Positions 32,349 through 40,519 of a stretch of DNA of 64,000 nucleotides are shown here, piece by piece. The stretch is taken from positions 11,861 to 75,860 of the forward strand of contig NZ_FQTU01000011.1 in assembly GCF_900128885.1 (NCBI RefSeq), in the 5' to 3' direction. Position 1 is the first letter of the stretch. Each line of letters starts with the position of its first letter. This DNA comes from Alkalibacter saccharofermentans DSM 14828. GTDB taxonomy: Bacteria; Bacillota; Clostridia; Eubacteriales; Alkalibacteraceae. The notes beneath the pieces were generated by a model, which saw only the letters and a list, made by a program, of their open reading frames with translations, ran no database searches and had not been told where the DNA came from. Made by a program: the position numbers and the translations under genes.

Positions 32349-32984
32349 TCATGCAGCCTCCCTTCGGATAGATTGTGTATTGCCCGATAACCTTTTAAAC
32401 GTCAGGTCGTCACTTAAAGTCTCTACAAATGCCATGATCCATTCATCCCTTAATTTGTAGAAGTTGGCAACATCTCCTCCGACATTTTCCCAGTGTGATT
32501 CATGTAGGCACAGAGTGCTTTCCCAAGTCAGCTCGTTATCGTCAGATGCCAGCACTTCATTTACCCTGTCGCAAGGCATCCCCTCAAGGAGGAAATCGTT
32601 AAGGGCATTGAATGCGCCTTCAGGTGAATCGGTCTTGATGTGGAGGCTTGAAGCTGCGCTATGGCCTTGTTTTGCAAATACATCCTTCAATTCAGCCATG
32701 GAAGAGGGGTCGGAGTCCAATATTTTTGTGATAAATGCCGCATGTCGCCCTTCTGCCCTTTGTATCTTGTATTGAAGCCATCCGTGGATATTGCCGGTAT
32801 CGATTATTTCCTCAAGAGGCCTGTTGCCTGTGGGATAGCCATAAGCTGTGTAGATTTCTTCAGACCAGCCTTCTGCAGGCATTCCCTTCTTGGTGGCATA
32901 TGCCAGGATATCGAGCTCTAGGGATTCAAACCAGTTTATCTTGTTGTAAAGCCAATAGTGTATCTTGCCTAAAAATAAGCTCAT
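32349..32984 (-). CDS. Uncharacterised protein of the split-RIC operon
   Basis: 211 residues, soluble, no family that I recognise. It has an N-terminal aromatic stretch (IHYWLYNKINWFESLELDIL), conserved-looking histidines (GNIHGWLQYKI, AEGRHAAFI, CLHESHWENVGGDV) and one cysteine motif (EGMPCDRVNEV). Helix-rich composition and spaced His/Glu residues might suggest a metal or haem site, but that is conjecture. It lies between the DUF1858 and hemerythrin genes with 1-base gaps, so it is probably part of the same repair function. Confidence 0.7.
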   Translation of the reverse strand: MSLFLGKIHYWLYNKINWFESLELDILAYATKKGMPAEGWSEEIYTAYGYPTGNRPLEEIIDTGNIHGWLQYKIQRAEGRHAAFITKILDSDPSSMAELKDVFAKQGHSAASSLHIKTDSPEGAFNALNDFLLEGMPCDRVNEVLASDDNELTWESTLCLHESHWENVGGDVANFYKLRDEWIMAFVETLSDDLTFKRLSGNTQSIRREAA

Positions 32985-32985
32985 A

Positions 32986-33180
32986 TTATTTACCCTCTGC
33001 TTCGTTTAGCGCATTGACCAAGGTTTCCCCATTTATCCCATGGACGCTTGCTGCCTCAGCCAGAGTTTCCGCCTGTGCTGAAGGGCATCCTACGCAGCCC
33101 ATTCCAAATTCCATCAGCGTTGCAGCCAAATTCCTGTCAACCTTTAATACTTCTCCAATAGTCATATCTTTATTAATCAT
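32986..33180 (-). CDS. DUF1858 domain protein (ScdA N-terminal type)
   Basis: 64 residues. MTIGEVLKVDRNLAATLMEF followed by GMGCVGCPSAQAETL is the DUF1858 signature with its CxxC, the same domain that forms the N-terminus of ScdA/RIC proteins. It is the first gene of a three-gene operon with the unknown protein and the hemerythrin. GGAGGAAT precedes the ATG, and a Fur/PerR-like box covers its promoter. Confidence 0.85.
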   Translation of the reverse strand: MINKDMTIGEVLKVDRNLAATLMEFGMGCVGCPSAQAETLAEAASVHGINGETLVNALNEAEGK

Positions 33181-33239
33181 TTTTATTCCTCCGTTAAGTT
33201 AGTTTTGCTTCAAATTTCTGAAGCCATAATATGATTTAA

Positions 33240-33254
33240 TGATAATACTTATCA
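33240..33254 (-). promoter_or_regulatory. Fur/PerR-like box in the split-RIC operon promoter
   Basis: TGATAATACTTATCA matches the 7-1-7 Fur core TGATAATNATTATCA at all but one base. On the minus strand it overlaps TTGATA, 18 bases before a TATTAT -10. Confidence 0.65.
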
Positions 33255-33284
33255 AAAGAAAAATCTGTTGCCTGAGATACAAAA

Positions 33285-33428
33285 ATGAAAGTAATTGAAA
33301 TGAATCTACCATGGATGAAGTATTTGAAGAAAAGATCTGGGAATTCAAATAATCGACAAACCGTCGAATATGGTGATGACATAAATTTTACAAAAGTAAA
33401 GATTCTAGATGTTTATAAAGTAAGGTGA
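33285..33428 (+). CDS. Small open frame, 47 residues, doubtful
   Basis: An ATG-to-TGA frame encodes a basic 47-residue peptide (MKVIEMNLPWMKYLKKRSGN at its start). No ribosome binding site precedes it, and I recognise no family. It is in the only 290-base gap of this region, together with the Fur-like box. It may be a gene remnant or chance. Confidence 0.15.
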   Translation: MKVIEMNLPWMKYLKKRSGNSNNRQTVEYGDDINFTKVKILDVYKVR

Positions 33429-33456
33429 GCAGGCCTATGAAGGCTGGAGGCATAAA

Positions 33457-33486
33457 AAAGGCTGCGGTCAAATGTCCGCAGCCTTT
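33457..33486 (-). terminator. Terminator at the end of the riboflavin operon
   Basis: AAAGGCTGCGG (33457-33467) pairs with CCGCAGCCTTT (33476-33486); on the minus strand it is followed by TTTTTATG. Its 5' arm includes the last codons of the HAD gene. Confidence 0.8.
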
Positions 33487-34127
33487 AAAAGTTCACTTAT
33501 GTCGTCTATTATATGATTGGCAAGAATAAATTCTTCTTCCTTTCCGTAGCCGTACCTGCAGGCTATGGTTTCGATGTCGTTTAAGAATCCCGCCTCGATA
33601 TCCTGCAGCCTATCGCCGATTATAAGAATTTCCTGGTCCAATCTGTCCTTTATTTCTCTTACGATTTGGTGCTTTGGCTTAAACCCATGCGCTTCGGTGG
33701 TTATGAATTCGACAAAATACTTGTCTAATCCGTAAATGTCCCTCACCGCGTCCTTGTAGCTCTCTCTGCAGTTGCTTAAAAAAACCAGCAGGTATCCCCT
33801 TGATTTAAGATGTTCCAAAACCTCGATGGCTCCGTCGTAAAGACGGCCCCTTTTATTCTGTAAAAGAGAGCTCATTTCATCCCTGATTATCAAGCTGGCC
33901 TTTTCGCGAACTGATTTTTCAAGCTCCGGCAAAAAGTTTTTCCACATGTCCAAAGGACTGTAGCCTAGCCAGGCGGAAATTTCTTCATCCGCCCAATGTC
34001 TATCCTCCACATAGCCTTCGTTAACCAAATACGCATATGCCTTTCTAAATGCCGGGGCATAGATGCGTATGCTCTCGTGGAGGGTGCCGTCAAAATCAAA
34101 GATTATGGTCTTAACATCAGATAGCAT
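33468..34127 (-). CDS. HAD-family phosphatase at the end of the rib operon
   Basis: 219 residues. Motif I is IIFDFDGTLHES, motif II LVFLSNC, and motifs III/IV are FKPKHQIVREI and IIGDRLQDIEAG, so the phosphatase site is complete with a helical cap between 15 and 85. It starts 5 bases after ribH ends. Riboflavin synthesis needs a phosphatase acting on 5-amino-6-(5-phosphoribitylamino)uracil, and in several bacteria HAD enzymes do this; location makes this protein a good candidate. Sequence alone does not fix the substrate. Confidence 0.8.
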   Translation of the reverse strand: MLSDVKTIIFDFDGTLHESIRIYAPAFRKAYAYLVNEGYVEDRHWADEEISAWLGYSPLDMWKNFLPELEKSVREKASLIIRDEMSSLLQNKRGRLYDGAIEVLEHLKSRGYLLVFLSNCRESYKDAVRDIYGLDKYFVEFITTEAHGFKPKHQIVREIKDRLDQEILIIGDRLQDIEAGFLNDIETIACRYGYGKEEEFILANHIIDDISELLKAADI

Positions 34128-34132
34128 ACGGT

Positions 34133-34594
34133 TTAAAGCTGAGCCAGAAGATTTGCCATTTCAATAGCAGTAACGGCAGCTTCGTATCCTTTGTTTCCTG
34201 CTTTGGTTCCGGCTCTTTCAATAGCCTGTTCGATTGTATCCGTAGTCAGTACGCCGAATACTACTGGAATATCGCTATCCAGAGATACGCTGGCTACTCC
34301 TTTTGATACTTCATTTGCCACATAGTCGAAATGAGGAGTAGATCCCCTGATGACAGCCCCAAGGGTTATGACGCCGTCATATTTATTTGACTTCGCCATT
34401 TTTTTTGCAACAAGGGGAATTTCGTAAGCTCCCGGAACCCAGGCCACTTCGATATCATTTTCCTCCACGCCGTGTCTTACAAGGCCGTCGATTGCTCCGG
34501 ATAAGAGCTTTCCGCCGATGAACTCGTTAAATCTACCTACTACGATTGCGTATTTTTGCCCCTGTGATATTAATTTTCCTTCAAAAGTTTTCAT
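34133..34594 (-). CDS. ribH: 6,7-dimethyl-8-ribityllumazine synthase
   Basis: 153 residues. VVGRFNEFIGGKLLSGAIDG, VAWVPGAYEIPLVAKKMA, LGAVIRGSTPHFDYVANEV and FGVLTTDTIEQAIERAGTKAG are the family blocks, including the catalytic histidine. It condenses the ribityl-pyrimidine with 3,4-dihydroxybutanone phosphate. It lies between ribBA and the HAD gene, with AAGGAGG before the ATG. Confidence 0.94.
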   Translation of the reverse strand: MKTFEGKLISQGQKYAIVVGRFNEFIGGKLLSGAIDGLVRHGVEENDIEVAWVPGAYEIPLVAKKMAKSNKYDGVITLGAVIRGSTPHFDYVANEVSKGVASVSLDSDIPVVFGVLTTDTIEQAIERAGTKAGNKGYEAAVTAIEMANLLAQL

Positions 34595-34614
34595 TGATTG
34601 TATCCTCCTTATAT

Positions 34615-35805
34615 TTAAAAAATGTGTCCCATTTTTTCTTCTTTTACTTTCAGGTAACCTTCATTATCGCTGTTGCATGTGATTACGATAGGTACTCGTT
34701 CCACTACGTTTATTCCATAAACGCTAACATTTGCAACCTTTTCAGGGTTGTTGGTCAGCAGCTTGATGTTCTTTATGCCAAGGTCTTTTAAGATTTGAGC
34801 TCCTGTATGGTAATCCCTTAAATCCGGTGCAAATCCCAAAGCAACATTTGCCTCCACTGTGTCAAGGCCTGTATCTTGAAGGGCGTAGGCTTTCAGCTTG
34901 TTTATTAGACCGATTCCCCTGCCTTCCTGTCTAAGGTAGACGATGACCCCTGTGCCTTCTTCTTCTATCATCCTTGCAGCAGAATCGAATTGATCCTTGC
35001 AGTCGCATCTTAAGGATCCCAGAACTTCCCCTGTAAGGCATTCGGAGTGGACTCTTGCCAAAACAGGTTCTACGCTAGTGACATCCCCCTTGATCAAGGC
35101 TATATGCTCTTCACCGGTTATTTTGTGGCGATATCCAATAACTTTGAATTCTCCGTGGCGGGTAGGCATTTTTGCTTCAGTCACCCTTTCCACCAGATTG
35201 TCATTTACTTTTATATAGGCTACCAGGTCCGCTATGGTAATGATCTTAAGGTCGTGCTTTTTAACATAGCTTTCCAGGTCAGGCACTCTGGCCATCGAGC
35301 CGTCGTCATTCATGATTTCACAAATCACGCCTGCGGGATAAAGCCCTGCAAGCCTTGGTATGTCGATAGCAGCCTCGGTGTGTCCGGTTCTTACAAGAAC
35401 ACCGCCGTCCTGAGCAGCTAAGGGAAATATATGACCGGGCTTGGTAAAGTCAGTGGGCTTAGTGTCATTTTGCAGCAGCTTTTGTATGGTAAGAGACCTT
35501 TCTCCGGCAGATATTCCCGTTGTGGTTCCTACTGCATCTATCGTTTCCGTAAAGGCAGTCTCCTTGGGGTCGGAGTTGTTTTGAATCATCTGGTTTATTC
35601 CAAGTTCCCTCAAGCGGCTTTTTTCCATAGGCGTGCATATAAGCCCCCGACCGTGAGTTGCCATGAAATTTATGGCTTCTGTCGTTGCCATTTCGGCGGC
35701 CATCAAAAGGTCGCCTTCGTTTTCTCTGTCTTCGTCGTCTACTACTACTATCATCTTGCCGGCTTTGATATCCTCCAAAGCCTCTTCAATTGTATTGAAC
35801 TTCAT
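34615..35805 (-). CDS. ribBA: Bifunctional DHBP synthase/GTP cyclohydrolase II
   Basis: 396 residues. The N-terminal RibB half (1-200) has VDDEDRENEGDLLMAAE and the substrate loop HTEAAIDIPRLAG; the C-terminal RibA half has the zinc site CLTGEVLGSLRCDCKDQF and RQEGRGIGLINK. It feeds both branches of riboflavin synthesis from ribulose 5-phosphate and GTP. It lies between ribE and ribH. Confidence 0.94.
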   Translation of the reverse strand: MKFNTIEEALEDIKAGKMIVVVDDEDRENEGDLLMAAEMATTEAINFMATHGRGLICTPMEKSRLRELGINQMIQNNSDPKETAFTETIDAVGTTTGISAGERSLTIQKLLQNDTKPTDFTKPGHIFPLAAQDGGVLVRTGHTEAAIDIPRLAGLYPAGVICEIMNDDGSMARVPDLESYVKKHDLKIITIADLVAYIKVNDNLVERVTEAKMPTRHGEFKVIGYRHKITGEEHIALIKGDVTSVEPVLARVHSECLTGEVLGSLRCDCKDQFDSAARMIEEEGTGVIVYLRQEGRGIGLINKLKAYALQDTGLDTVEANVALGFAPDLRDYHTGAQILKDLGIKNIKLLTNNPEKVANVSVYGINVVERVPIVITCNSDNEGYLKVKEEKMGHIF

Positions 35806-35837
35806 CTTTATTCCTCCAATATTATATGTTATCAGTC

Positions 35838-36473
35838 TTAAAATCCGTTTTTTGAAAGGTAGTCAAGATCCATCACGCTGTCATCTTTAAATTCCATAAG
35901 TCGTTCGATGTATTTTCCAACCTGGTCGCATTCGATGTTGATGGGATCTCCGACCCTTTTGTCAAGCAGGTTCGTATCCTCGGCAGTTAAAGGTATTATG
36001 GATACCTCAAACCAATCTGCACCAAGGGAGGCTACTGTCAGGCTGACGCCGTCAAGAGCGATGCTGCCTTTGTTGATGATATATTTCAGAAGCGGCCTAT
36101 CGGCCCTTATTTTTATCCTCACGGCATTTTCTTCCCGATTTTTAGAAATGACCTTGCCGGTTCCGTCTATGTGGCCTGCAACGATATGGCCTCCAAAACG
36201 TCCATTCATAGCCATCGCCCTCTCAAGGTTTACCTTGGTATTGCTTCCTGCTTCCTTTAGGCTGCTTGCCCTTATGGTCTCAGGCATGACATCCACTGAA
36301 AAGCTTGAAGCGTCAAATTCTGTTACCGTCAGGCAGATGCCGTTAACGCATATGCTGTCCCCAACTTTTACATCTTCAAGGACTTTGTGGGCTGCGATCT
36401 TCATTCTAGCGGACAGGGCTCCTCTTTTTATTTCAAGTATTTCTCCCGTCTCTTCAATCAATCCTGTAAACAT
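35838..36473 (-). CDS. ribE: Riboflavin synthase alpha subunit
   Basis: 211 residues with the two repeated lumazine-binding halves: MFTGLIEETGEILE at the start, GDSICVNGICLTVTEFD in half one, and KGSIALDGVSLTVASLG in half two, with GHIVAGHIDGTGKV between. It dismutates two lumazines to riboflavin. It overlaps ribD by 16 bases. Confidence 0.93.
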   Translation of the reverse strand: MFTGLIEETGEILEIKRGALSARMKIAAHKVLEDVKVGDSICVNGICLTVTEFDASSFSVDVMPETIRASSLKEAGSNTKVNLERAMAMNGRFGGHIVAGHIDGTGKVISKNREENAVRIKIRADRPLLKYIINKGSIALDGVSLTVASLGADWFEVSIIPLTAEDTNLLDKRVGDPINIECDQVGKYIERLMEFKDDSVMDLDYLSKNGF

Positions 36474-37561
36474 CTTTTCACCTCTCCTTCAATCATCACG
36501 TCATCGCCAAATGTACTGACTTTGATTTTTCCCAGTTCAATTCTTTCCCTCATGCTGCAGGACCCTTCACCTTCAACTGGTGTGGGTGCGTCCTTGCCTC
36601 CGAGTATCTTCGGTGCTATAAATGTTACTACCTTGTCTACTATTCCAGCTTTCAGCGCGCTATAATTTAGTTCTCCGCCGCCTTCTAGCAAAATTGAGTC
36701 TATTTCTTCTTCTCCCAAGGATTCCATTAACTTATTCAAATCCACGCGCCCGTCTTTGGAGGGTAGATAAATAACCTTGGCCCCTGAATATTTTATCTTC
36801 TCGGCCTTTAGGACGTCCGCTCCTTCCGCTGTTGCGATTATCGTCTCTCCTGCATGGTCATCCCTAAGTACCTTTGACTCAAGGGGTATCTTAAGGGTGG
36901 AATCTACAATTATGCGTCTAGGCTGCCTCAAGCCTTCTCCAATTCGGCAGGTGAGGGAAGGATCGTCTTTCAAGACCGTGCCGATTCCCACCATGATTCC
37001 AGTAAGTCGGCTTCTTAGGATGTGGACGTATTCTCTGGACTTTTCGTTTGATATCCATTTGGACTCTCCGGTTTTGCAGGCGATTTTTCCGTCTAGGGTC
37101 ATCGCGGTCTTCATTACGACGTAAGGAGTCTTTGTCGTAATATATTTTATGAATACTTCATTAAGCTCTTTGGCCTCATCCTCTAGAAGTCCGGTCCAAA
37201 CCGCGATTTCATTGTTTTCAAGATTTCTGATTCCACGTCCTGCCACCAAGGGATTGGGGTCAGTCATGGCCACCACCACTTCCTTGATTCCACTTTCTAT
37301 TATGGCGTCCACGCAGGGTGGAGTCTTGCCATAGTGAGAGCAGGGCTCGAGAGTGACGTACATCGTTGCCCCTTTTACAGATTCTGTTGCGTTTCTAAGG
37401 GCATTTATCTCTGCATGGGGTCCGCCGAAAAATTCGTGGTATCCTTCGGCTATTACCTTATCATCCTTAACGATGACAGCGCCTACAAGTGGGTTGGGGT
37501 TTGTCCTGCCGATGCCTTTTGATGCCAGCTCCAGAGCTCGATGCATATATTTTTTGTCCAA
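36458..37561 (-). CDS. ribD: Riboflavin deaminase/reductase
   Basis: 367 residues. The N-terminal deaminase carries the zinc motif HAEINAL and EPCSHYGKTPPC; the C-terminal reductase starts about 150 (PYVVMKTAMTLDGKIACKTG) and has LLEGGGELNYSAL. I set the start at the TTG at 37561, preceded by AAAGGATG at 9 bases; longer in-frame versions would run into the riboswitch terminator. It is the first gene behind the FMN riboswitch. Confidence 0.91.
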   Translation of the reverse strand: MDKKYMHRALELASKGIGRTNPNPLVGAVIVKDDKVIAEGYHEFFGGPHAEINALRNATESVKGATMYVTLEPCSHYGKTPPCVDAIIESGIKEVVVAMTDPNPLVAGRGIRNLENNEIAVWTGLLEDEAKELNEVFIKYITTKTPYVVMKTAMTLDGKIACKTGESKWISNEKSREYVHILRSRLTGIMVGIGTVLKDDPSLTCRIGEGLRQPRRIIVDSTLKIPLESKVLRDDHAGETIIATAEGADVLKAEKIKYSGAKVIYLPSKDGRVDLNKLMESLGEEEIDSILLEGGGELNYSALKAGIVDKVVTFIAPKILGGKDAPTPVEGEGSCSMRERIELGKIKVSTFGDDVMIEGEVKRCLQD

Positions 37562-37600
37562 GATATCACATCCTTTCGGTGGAAAGTCGGTTAGTCGGCA

Positions 37601-37636
37601 AATAACAAAAGCCTCGAAGTAGCTACTTCGAGGCTT
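37601..37636 (-). terminator. FMN-riboswitch terminator before ribD
   Basis: The palindrome AAGCCTCGAAGTAG-CTACTTCGAGGCTT (37609-37636) is followed on the minus strand by TTGTTATTT. It lies between aptamer and ribD, as for attenuation when FMN is bound. A second hairpin, GTATCC/GGGATAC (about 37656-37684), could take part in the switch. Confidence 0.75.
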
Positions 37637-37692
37637 ATAAATCCACTTAAACGTATCCCATGCAAATACGCATATGGATACACTTGTTTTAT

Positions 37693-37799
37693 CTTCTCTC
37701 ATCCAGACTGTACTGTCGGTACCGGAATTACACCGGATCAGCCGTTAGGCTCGCGGACTTTAACCGCCGGTCGGGAATTTCACCCTGCCCCGAAGTTCG
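37693..37799 (-). promoter_or_regulatory. FMN riboswitch (RFN element)
   Basis: Read on the minus strand the stretch opens CTTCGGGGCAGGGTGAAATT, continues with CCGACCGGCGGT and AAAGTCCGCGAGC, then GATCCGGTGTAATTCCGGTA, and closes with CCGACAGTACAGTCTGGATG and AGAGAAG. These are the invariant RFN blocks. It controls the ribD-ribE-ribBA-ribH-HAD operon by FMN level. Confidence 0.96.
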
Positions 37800-37853
37800 T
37801 TATTCAATTGTCTAAATAATAACATCAGTATTTTCTTATGTCAATAAAATTTT

Positions 37854-38321
37854 TTAAAACAATTCGACAAAAGCACAGTATTTATCCATAATGCTTACGA
37901 CAAATGACTCCATGAATTTTGGTCTTTCAAGGGTTACAGGCCACATATGCTTTTGAATTATGTCCTTTTCCCTATCGTTGAGGTGAAAATGCTCAAGGGC
38001 ATTTGTCAGCGCAATATCCGCATGTACAAAGGCGTGAAGTCCTTCATCTCGTTTTGTGGTTCGCCAGTCATATAAGAACAGATCATGTAAAAGGCCGCCT
38101 CGAGCAGCAGAGACATAGTCAAGTCCAAAAAACCTGCAGACCTTGTAGCTGTAGTAAGATACCCTTTGGCAGTGGTCAAGGCAGGAAGTCTCCTTGTGGT
38201 GCCTGAACATGTCCATGGTTTTAACTGCCTCATGTTCCAGCAGCTCGGATATGCAGTTTTGGTGTTCGATAAAAGCGCTTCTTTCACTTCGAAGACGCCC
38301 GAAAATTTTTACAAAATCCAA
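37854..38321 (-). CDS. HD-domain phosphohydrolase-like protein
   Basis: 155 residues. HCQRVSYYSYKVCRFFGL, GGLLHDLFLYDW and the later His residues (HAFVHADIALTNA, IIQKHMWPV) are the metal ligands of an HD-domain metal-dependent phosphohydrolase. Substrate is unknown. I set the start at the TTG at 38321 with AAAGGAAGG 7 bases upstream; an in-frame TTG at 38384 lies over the likely TATAAT promoter element. It follows no operon. Confidence 0.75.
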   Translation of the reverse strand: MDFVKIFGRLRSERSAFIEHQNCISELLEHEAVKTMDMFRHHKETSCLDHCQRVSYYSYKVCRFFGLDYVSAARGGLLHDLFLYDWRTTKRDEGLHAFVHADIALTNALEHFHLNDREKDIIQKHMWPVTLERPKFMESFVVSIMDKYCAFVELF

Positions 38322-38393
38322 TAAAAACCTTCCTTTCGGGATGCTATAATGGTTTAATTCCCACACCTTGATTATATAACGCAAGGGTAGGTT

Positions 38394-38817
38394 GGGTCAA
38401 GTTGGAAAATGGAAAGTGGAAAGTTGGTCAGTTGGAAAGTAGAAAGCGACCAATACGATTGCTTGACAACCGTTTCCCGATTGCCCCACAATCGTTTAAC
38501 ATGTATTTCCACAGTCGCTTTGCGACCAATACGATTGCTTGACAACCGTTTTCCGATTGCCCAACGACCGTTCAACCGTCATATAACGTATCTCTTACAA
38601 CTTAGAGTCCTTTGTGTTCTTCGTGGTTCAAGATTTATCTTTTGCTTTTCCCGAATACCGAACACAGTATTCCCCAGATAATCGTTAAACCATGGTGGGA
38701 CAATAGTTAAGCAATTGTTGAACGATGGGGAAAAAGCTTTTACGACTGTTTCCCAATCGTTACCCGATTGCCCAACGACTGTTTAACCTTTATTTCCCGA
38801 CCCACCGCCTCACCGCC
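38394..38817. repeat. Mosaic intergenic repeat, copy A
   Basis: This 430-base gap has no gene. It begins with loose GTTGGAAA units (38400-38450), then a block with AAAGCGACCAATACGATTG and CTTGACAACCGTTTCCCGAT that recurs twice in copy B, including the hairpin CGATTG-CCCCA-CAATCG. The GACCAATACG...CCG block repeats once within this copy (38523 onward). About 38670-38715 holds ATAATCGTT and CCATGGTGGGACAAT shared with copy B. Several short inverted repeats occur. The stretch 38585-38660 between looks unique. Confidence 0.75.
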
Positions 38818-39357
38818 TCATTTTGCTGCTTTCTCGATCGCCTCAACGATTTCCTCTACTTCAGCAAGCTTTCCCTTGCCTAGGTCTCCGCAGGCGAGCC
38901 TGCCTTCATCAGGCTCCACCACCTGCACGCCGAATTTTTTGAGTTTTTCCAAATTATCCTTAAGGATTGGATTCTCCCACATAGCAGTATTCATGGCAGG
39001 GGCAATCACTATCGGGGCCTTGGTAGCCATTATCGTGGTAGTGAGCATGTCGTCTGCAATACCGTTTGCCATCTTTCCGATAAAATTTGCACTGGCTGGG
39101 GCGACTACAAAAACATCCGCTCGCTGGGCCAGTGAAATGTGCTCAACTTCAAAAGAGGCTATTCTTTCAAACATCGAGGTGGCTACCCGGTTCCCTGACA
39201 AGGTCTGAAACGTCAAGGGTGTGATGAACTCTCCAGCGTTTTCAGTCATTATAACGTGGATATCAAAACCTTTTTTCACAAGACTGCTGACCAGATCGGC
39301 AGCCTTGTAGCAGGCAATGCCACCTGTTACACCTACAACTACGGTTGTCTTTTTCAT
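38818..39357 (-). CDS. coaC: Phosphopantothenoylcysteine decarboxylase
   Basis: 179-residue flavoprotein. VVVGVTGGIACYKAADLVSS binds FMN, and APAMNTAMWENP is the PXMNXXMW-type signature of this enzyme; the substrate clamp region VVEPDEGRLACGDLGKG holds the catalytic cysteine. It makes 4'-phosphopantetheine. It is separate from coaB, unlike the usual CoaBC fusion, and overlaps it by 4 bases. Confidence 0.9.
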   Translation of the reverse strand: MKKTTVVVGVTGGIACYKAADLVSSLVKKGFDIHVIMTENAGEFITPLTFQTLSGNRVATSMFERIASFEVEHISLAQRADVFVVAPASANFIGKMANGIADDMLTTTIMATKAPIVIAPAMNTAMWENPILKDNLEKLKKFGVQVVEPDEGRLACGDLGKGKLAEVEEIVEAIEKAAK

Positions 39358-40139
39358 ATGACCCCCTTCTTGACAAGCATCTTGACTAAACCTGCTGCTA
39401 TGTGATCCTTGGTCTCAAAGCTTCCTAGGATGTCGCCGTGCCTGTCTATGAGGACGGCTTCGTGCTTGCCGTTTCCTATGTTCTTAGTATCGTTAGCCAA
39501 AACGAAATCAGAGTCGTTTTCAAGTATTTGTATGCGAGCGGAAGCCAAAAGATCCTCAAAGCTTCCTCCGCTAAGGAGCTTGAAGCCGATTAAAAAAGTT
39601 TCCGGGCTGATTTTTTTAATCATGTTTATGATTTTAGGCGTCCTTTTCATGAACATGCATATGTCGTCCTTGGATGAGATCTTCTTTTGCTCCTGGGGAA
39701 CCAGATCCTGAAAGTGCTTTATGATATCTTCCTTGCTTGTTGGCTGAGACTGCAAATTCATTTCCATGATGTGGCCAGCCAGCTCCTCCATGCTTAAGTA
39801 ACAGTGCATGGAAAAATCTGAAACTGCCATGCAGTGAACGAACAAGTCGATTTTTTCTTCAGTCAAAAGCTTTTCCACTGTGTCTTTGACTTCGTAGGTG
39901 CTGGTGGCGTTTATGAACTTAAGCATTTCCATCCCATGCTTGATGGATGGCATTTTGCAGTTGTCCGTATGGATGTAGTAAAGCTTAAGATCCTTGCCTG
40001 TGCGCAATCCATAATCTACGAACCTCTCGGCGATCATGCTGCTAAGGGTTCCGGTGGAACAATTAGTGATCCTTCTGACACCGTCGATGCTTTCCGACGT
40101 ACCTCCTGCGGTCACGACGACTTTCAACATTTTTATCAC
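39354..40139 (-). CDS. coaB: Phosphopantothenate-cysteine ligase, stand-alone type
   Basis: 261 residues of the DFP/CoaB domain without a decarboxylase half: VVVTAGGTSESIDGVRRITN with the nucleotide loop CSTGTLSSMIAERF, AVSDFSMHCYLS, and FLIGFKLLSG near the C-terminus; FVLANDT is the final block. This is the streptococcal-type CoaB. Joins 4'-phosphopantothenate to cysteine. It overlaps panD by 4 bases. Confidence 0.88.
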   Translation of the reverse strand: MIKMLKVVVTAGGTSESIDGVRRITNCSTGTLSSMIAERFVDYGLRTGKDLKLYYIHTDNCKMPSIKHGMEMLKFINATSTYEVKDTVEKLLTEEKIDLFVHCMAVSDFSMHCYLSMEELAGHIMEMNLQSQPTSKEDIIKHFQDLVPQEQKKISSKDDICMFMKRTPKIINMIKKISPETFLIGFKLLSGGSFEDLLASARIQILENDSDFVLANDTKNIGNGKHEAVLIDRHGDILGSFETKDHIAAGLVKMLVKKGVI

Positions 40140-40519
40140 TCCATCTTACCCGGCGTTTCTTCGTGCTTAATGCCGGTTAGTTTATTACGCTCGTCCAATA
40201 TGCATATTGTGGGTGAAAACTCTGCTGCCTCTTTTCTGTCCATTGTGGCATAGGATATGATGATGACAAGATCTCCCTTTTGAACCAGCCTTGCGGCGGC
40301 TCCATTGACGCAGACGACACCTGACCCTGCTTCACCGGTCAATGTATAGGTTTCGAATCGGGCGCCGTTGTTGATGTTGACGACGTGAACCTTTTCTCCC
40401 GGAAGTATGTCGGAAGCCTTTAAAAGGTCGGCATCTATGGTTATGCTTCCTACATAATCGATGTCCGCATCGGTCACGGTAGCTCTATGAAGCTTAGATT
40501 TGAACATGCTGATGAACAT
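40136..40519 (-). CDS. panD: Aspartate 1-decarboxylase proenzyme
   Basis: 127 residues. SKLHRATVTDADIDYVGSIT includes the Gly24-Ser25 self-cleavage site that gives the pyruvoyl group; NGARFETYTLTG and GDLVIIISYA follow as in the family. It makes beta-alanine for PanC. Its start overlaps the panC stop by 1 base. Confidence 0.92.
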   Translation of the reverse strand: MFISMFKSKLHRATVTDADIDYVGSITIDADLLKASDILPGEKVHVVNINNGARFETYTLTGEAGSGVVCVNGAAARLVQKGDLVIIISYATMDRKEAAEFSPTICILDERNKLTGIKHEETPGKME

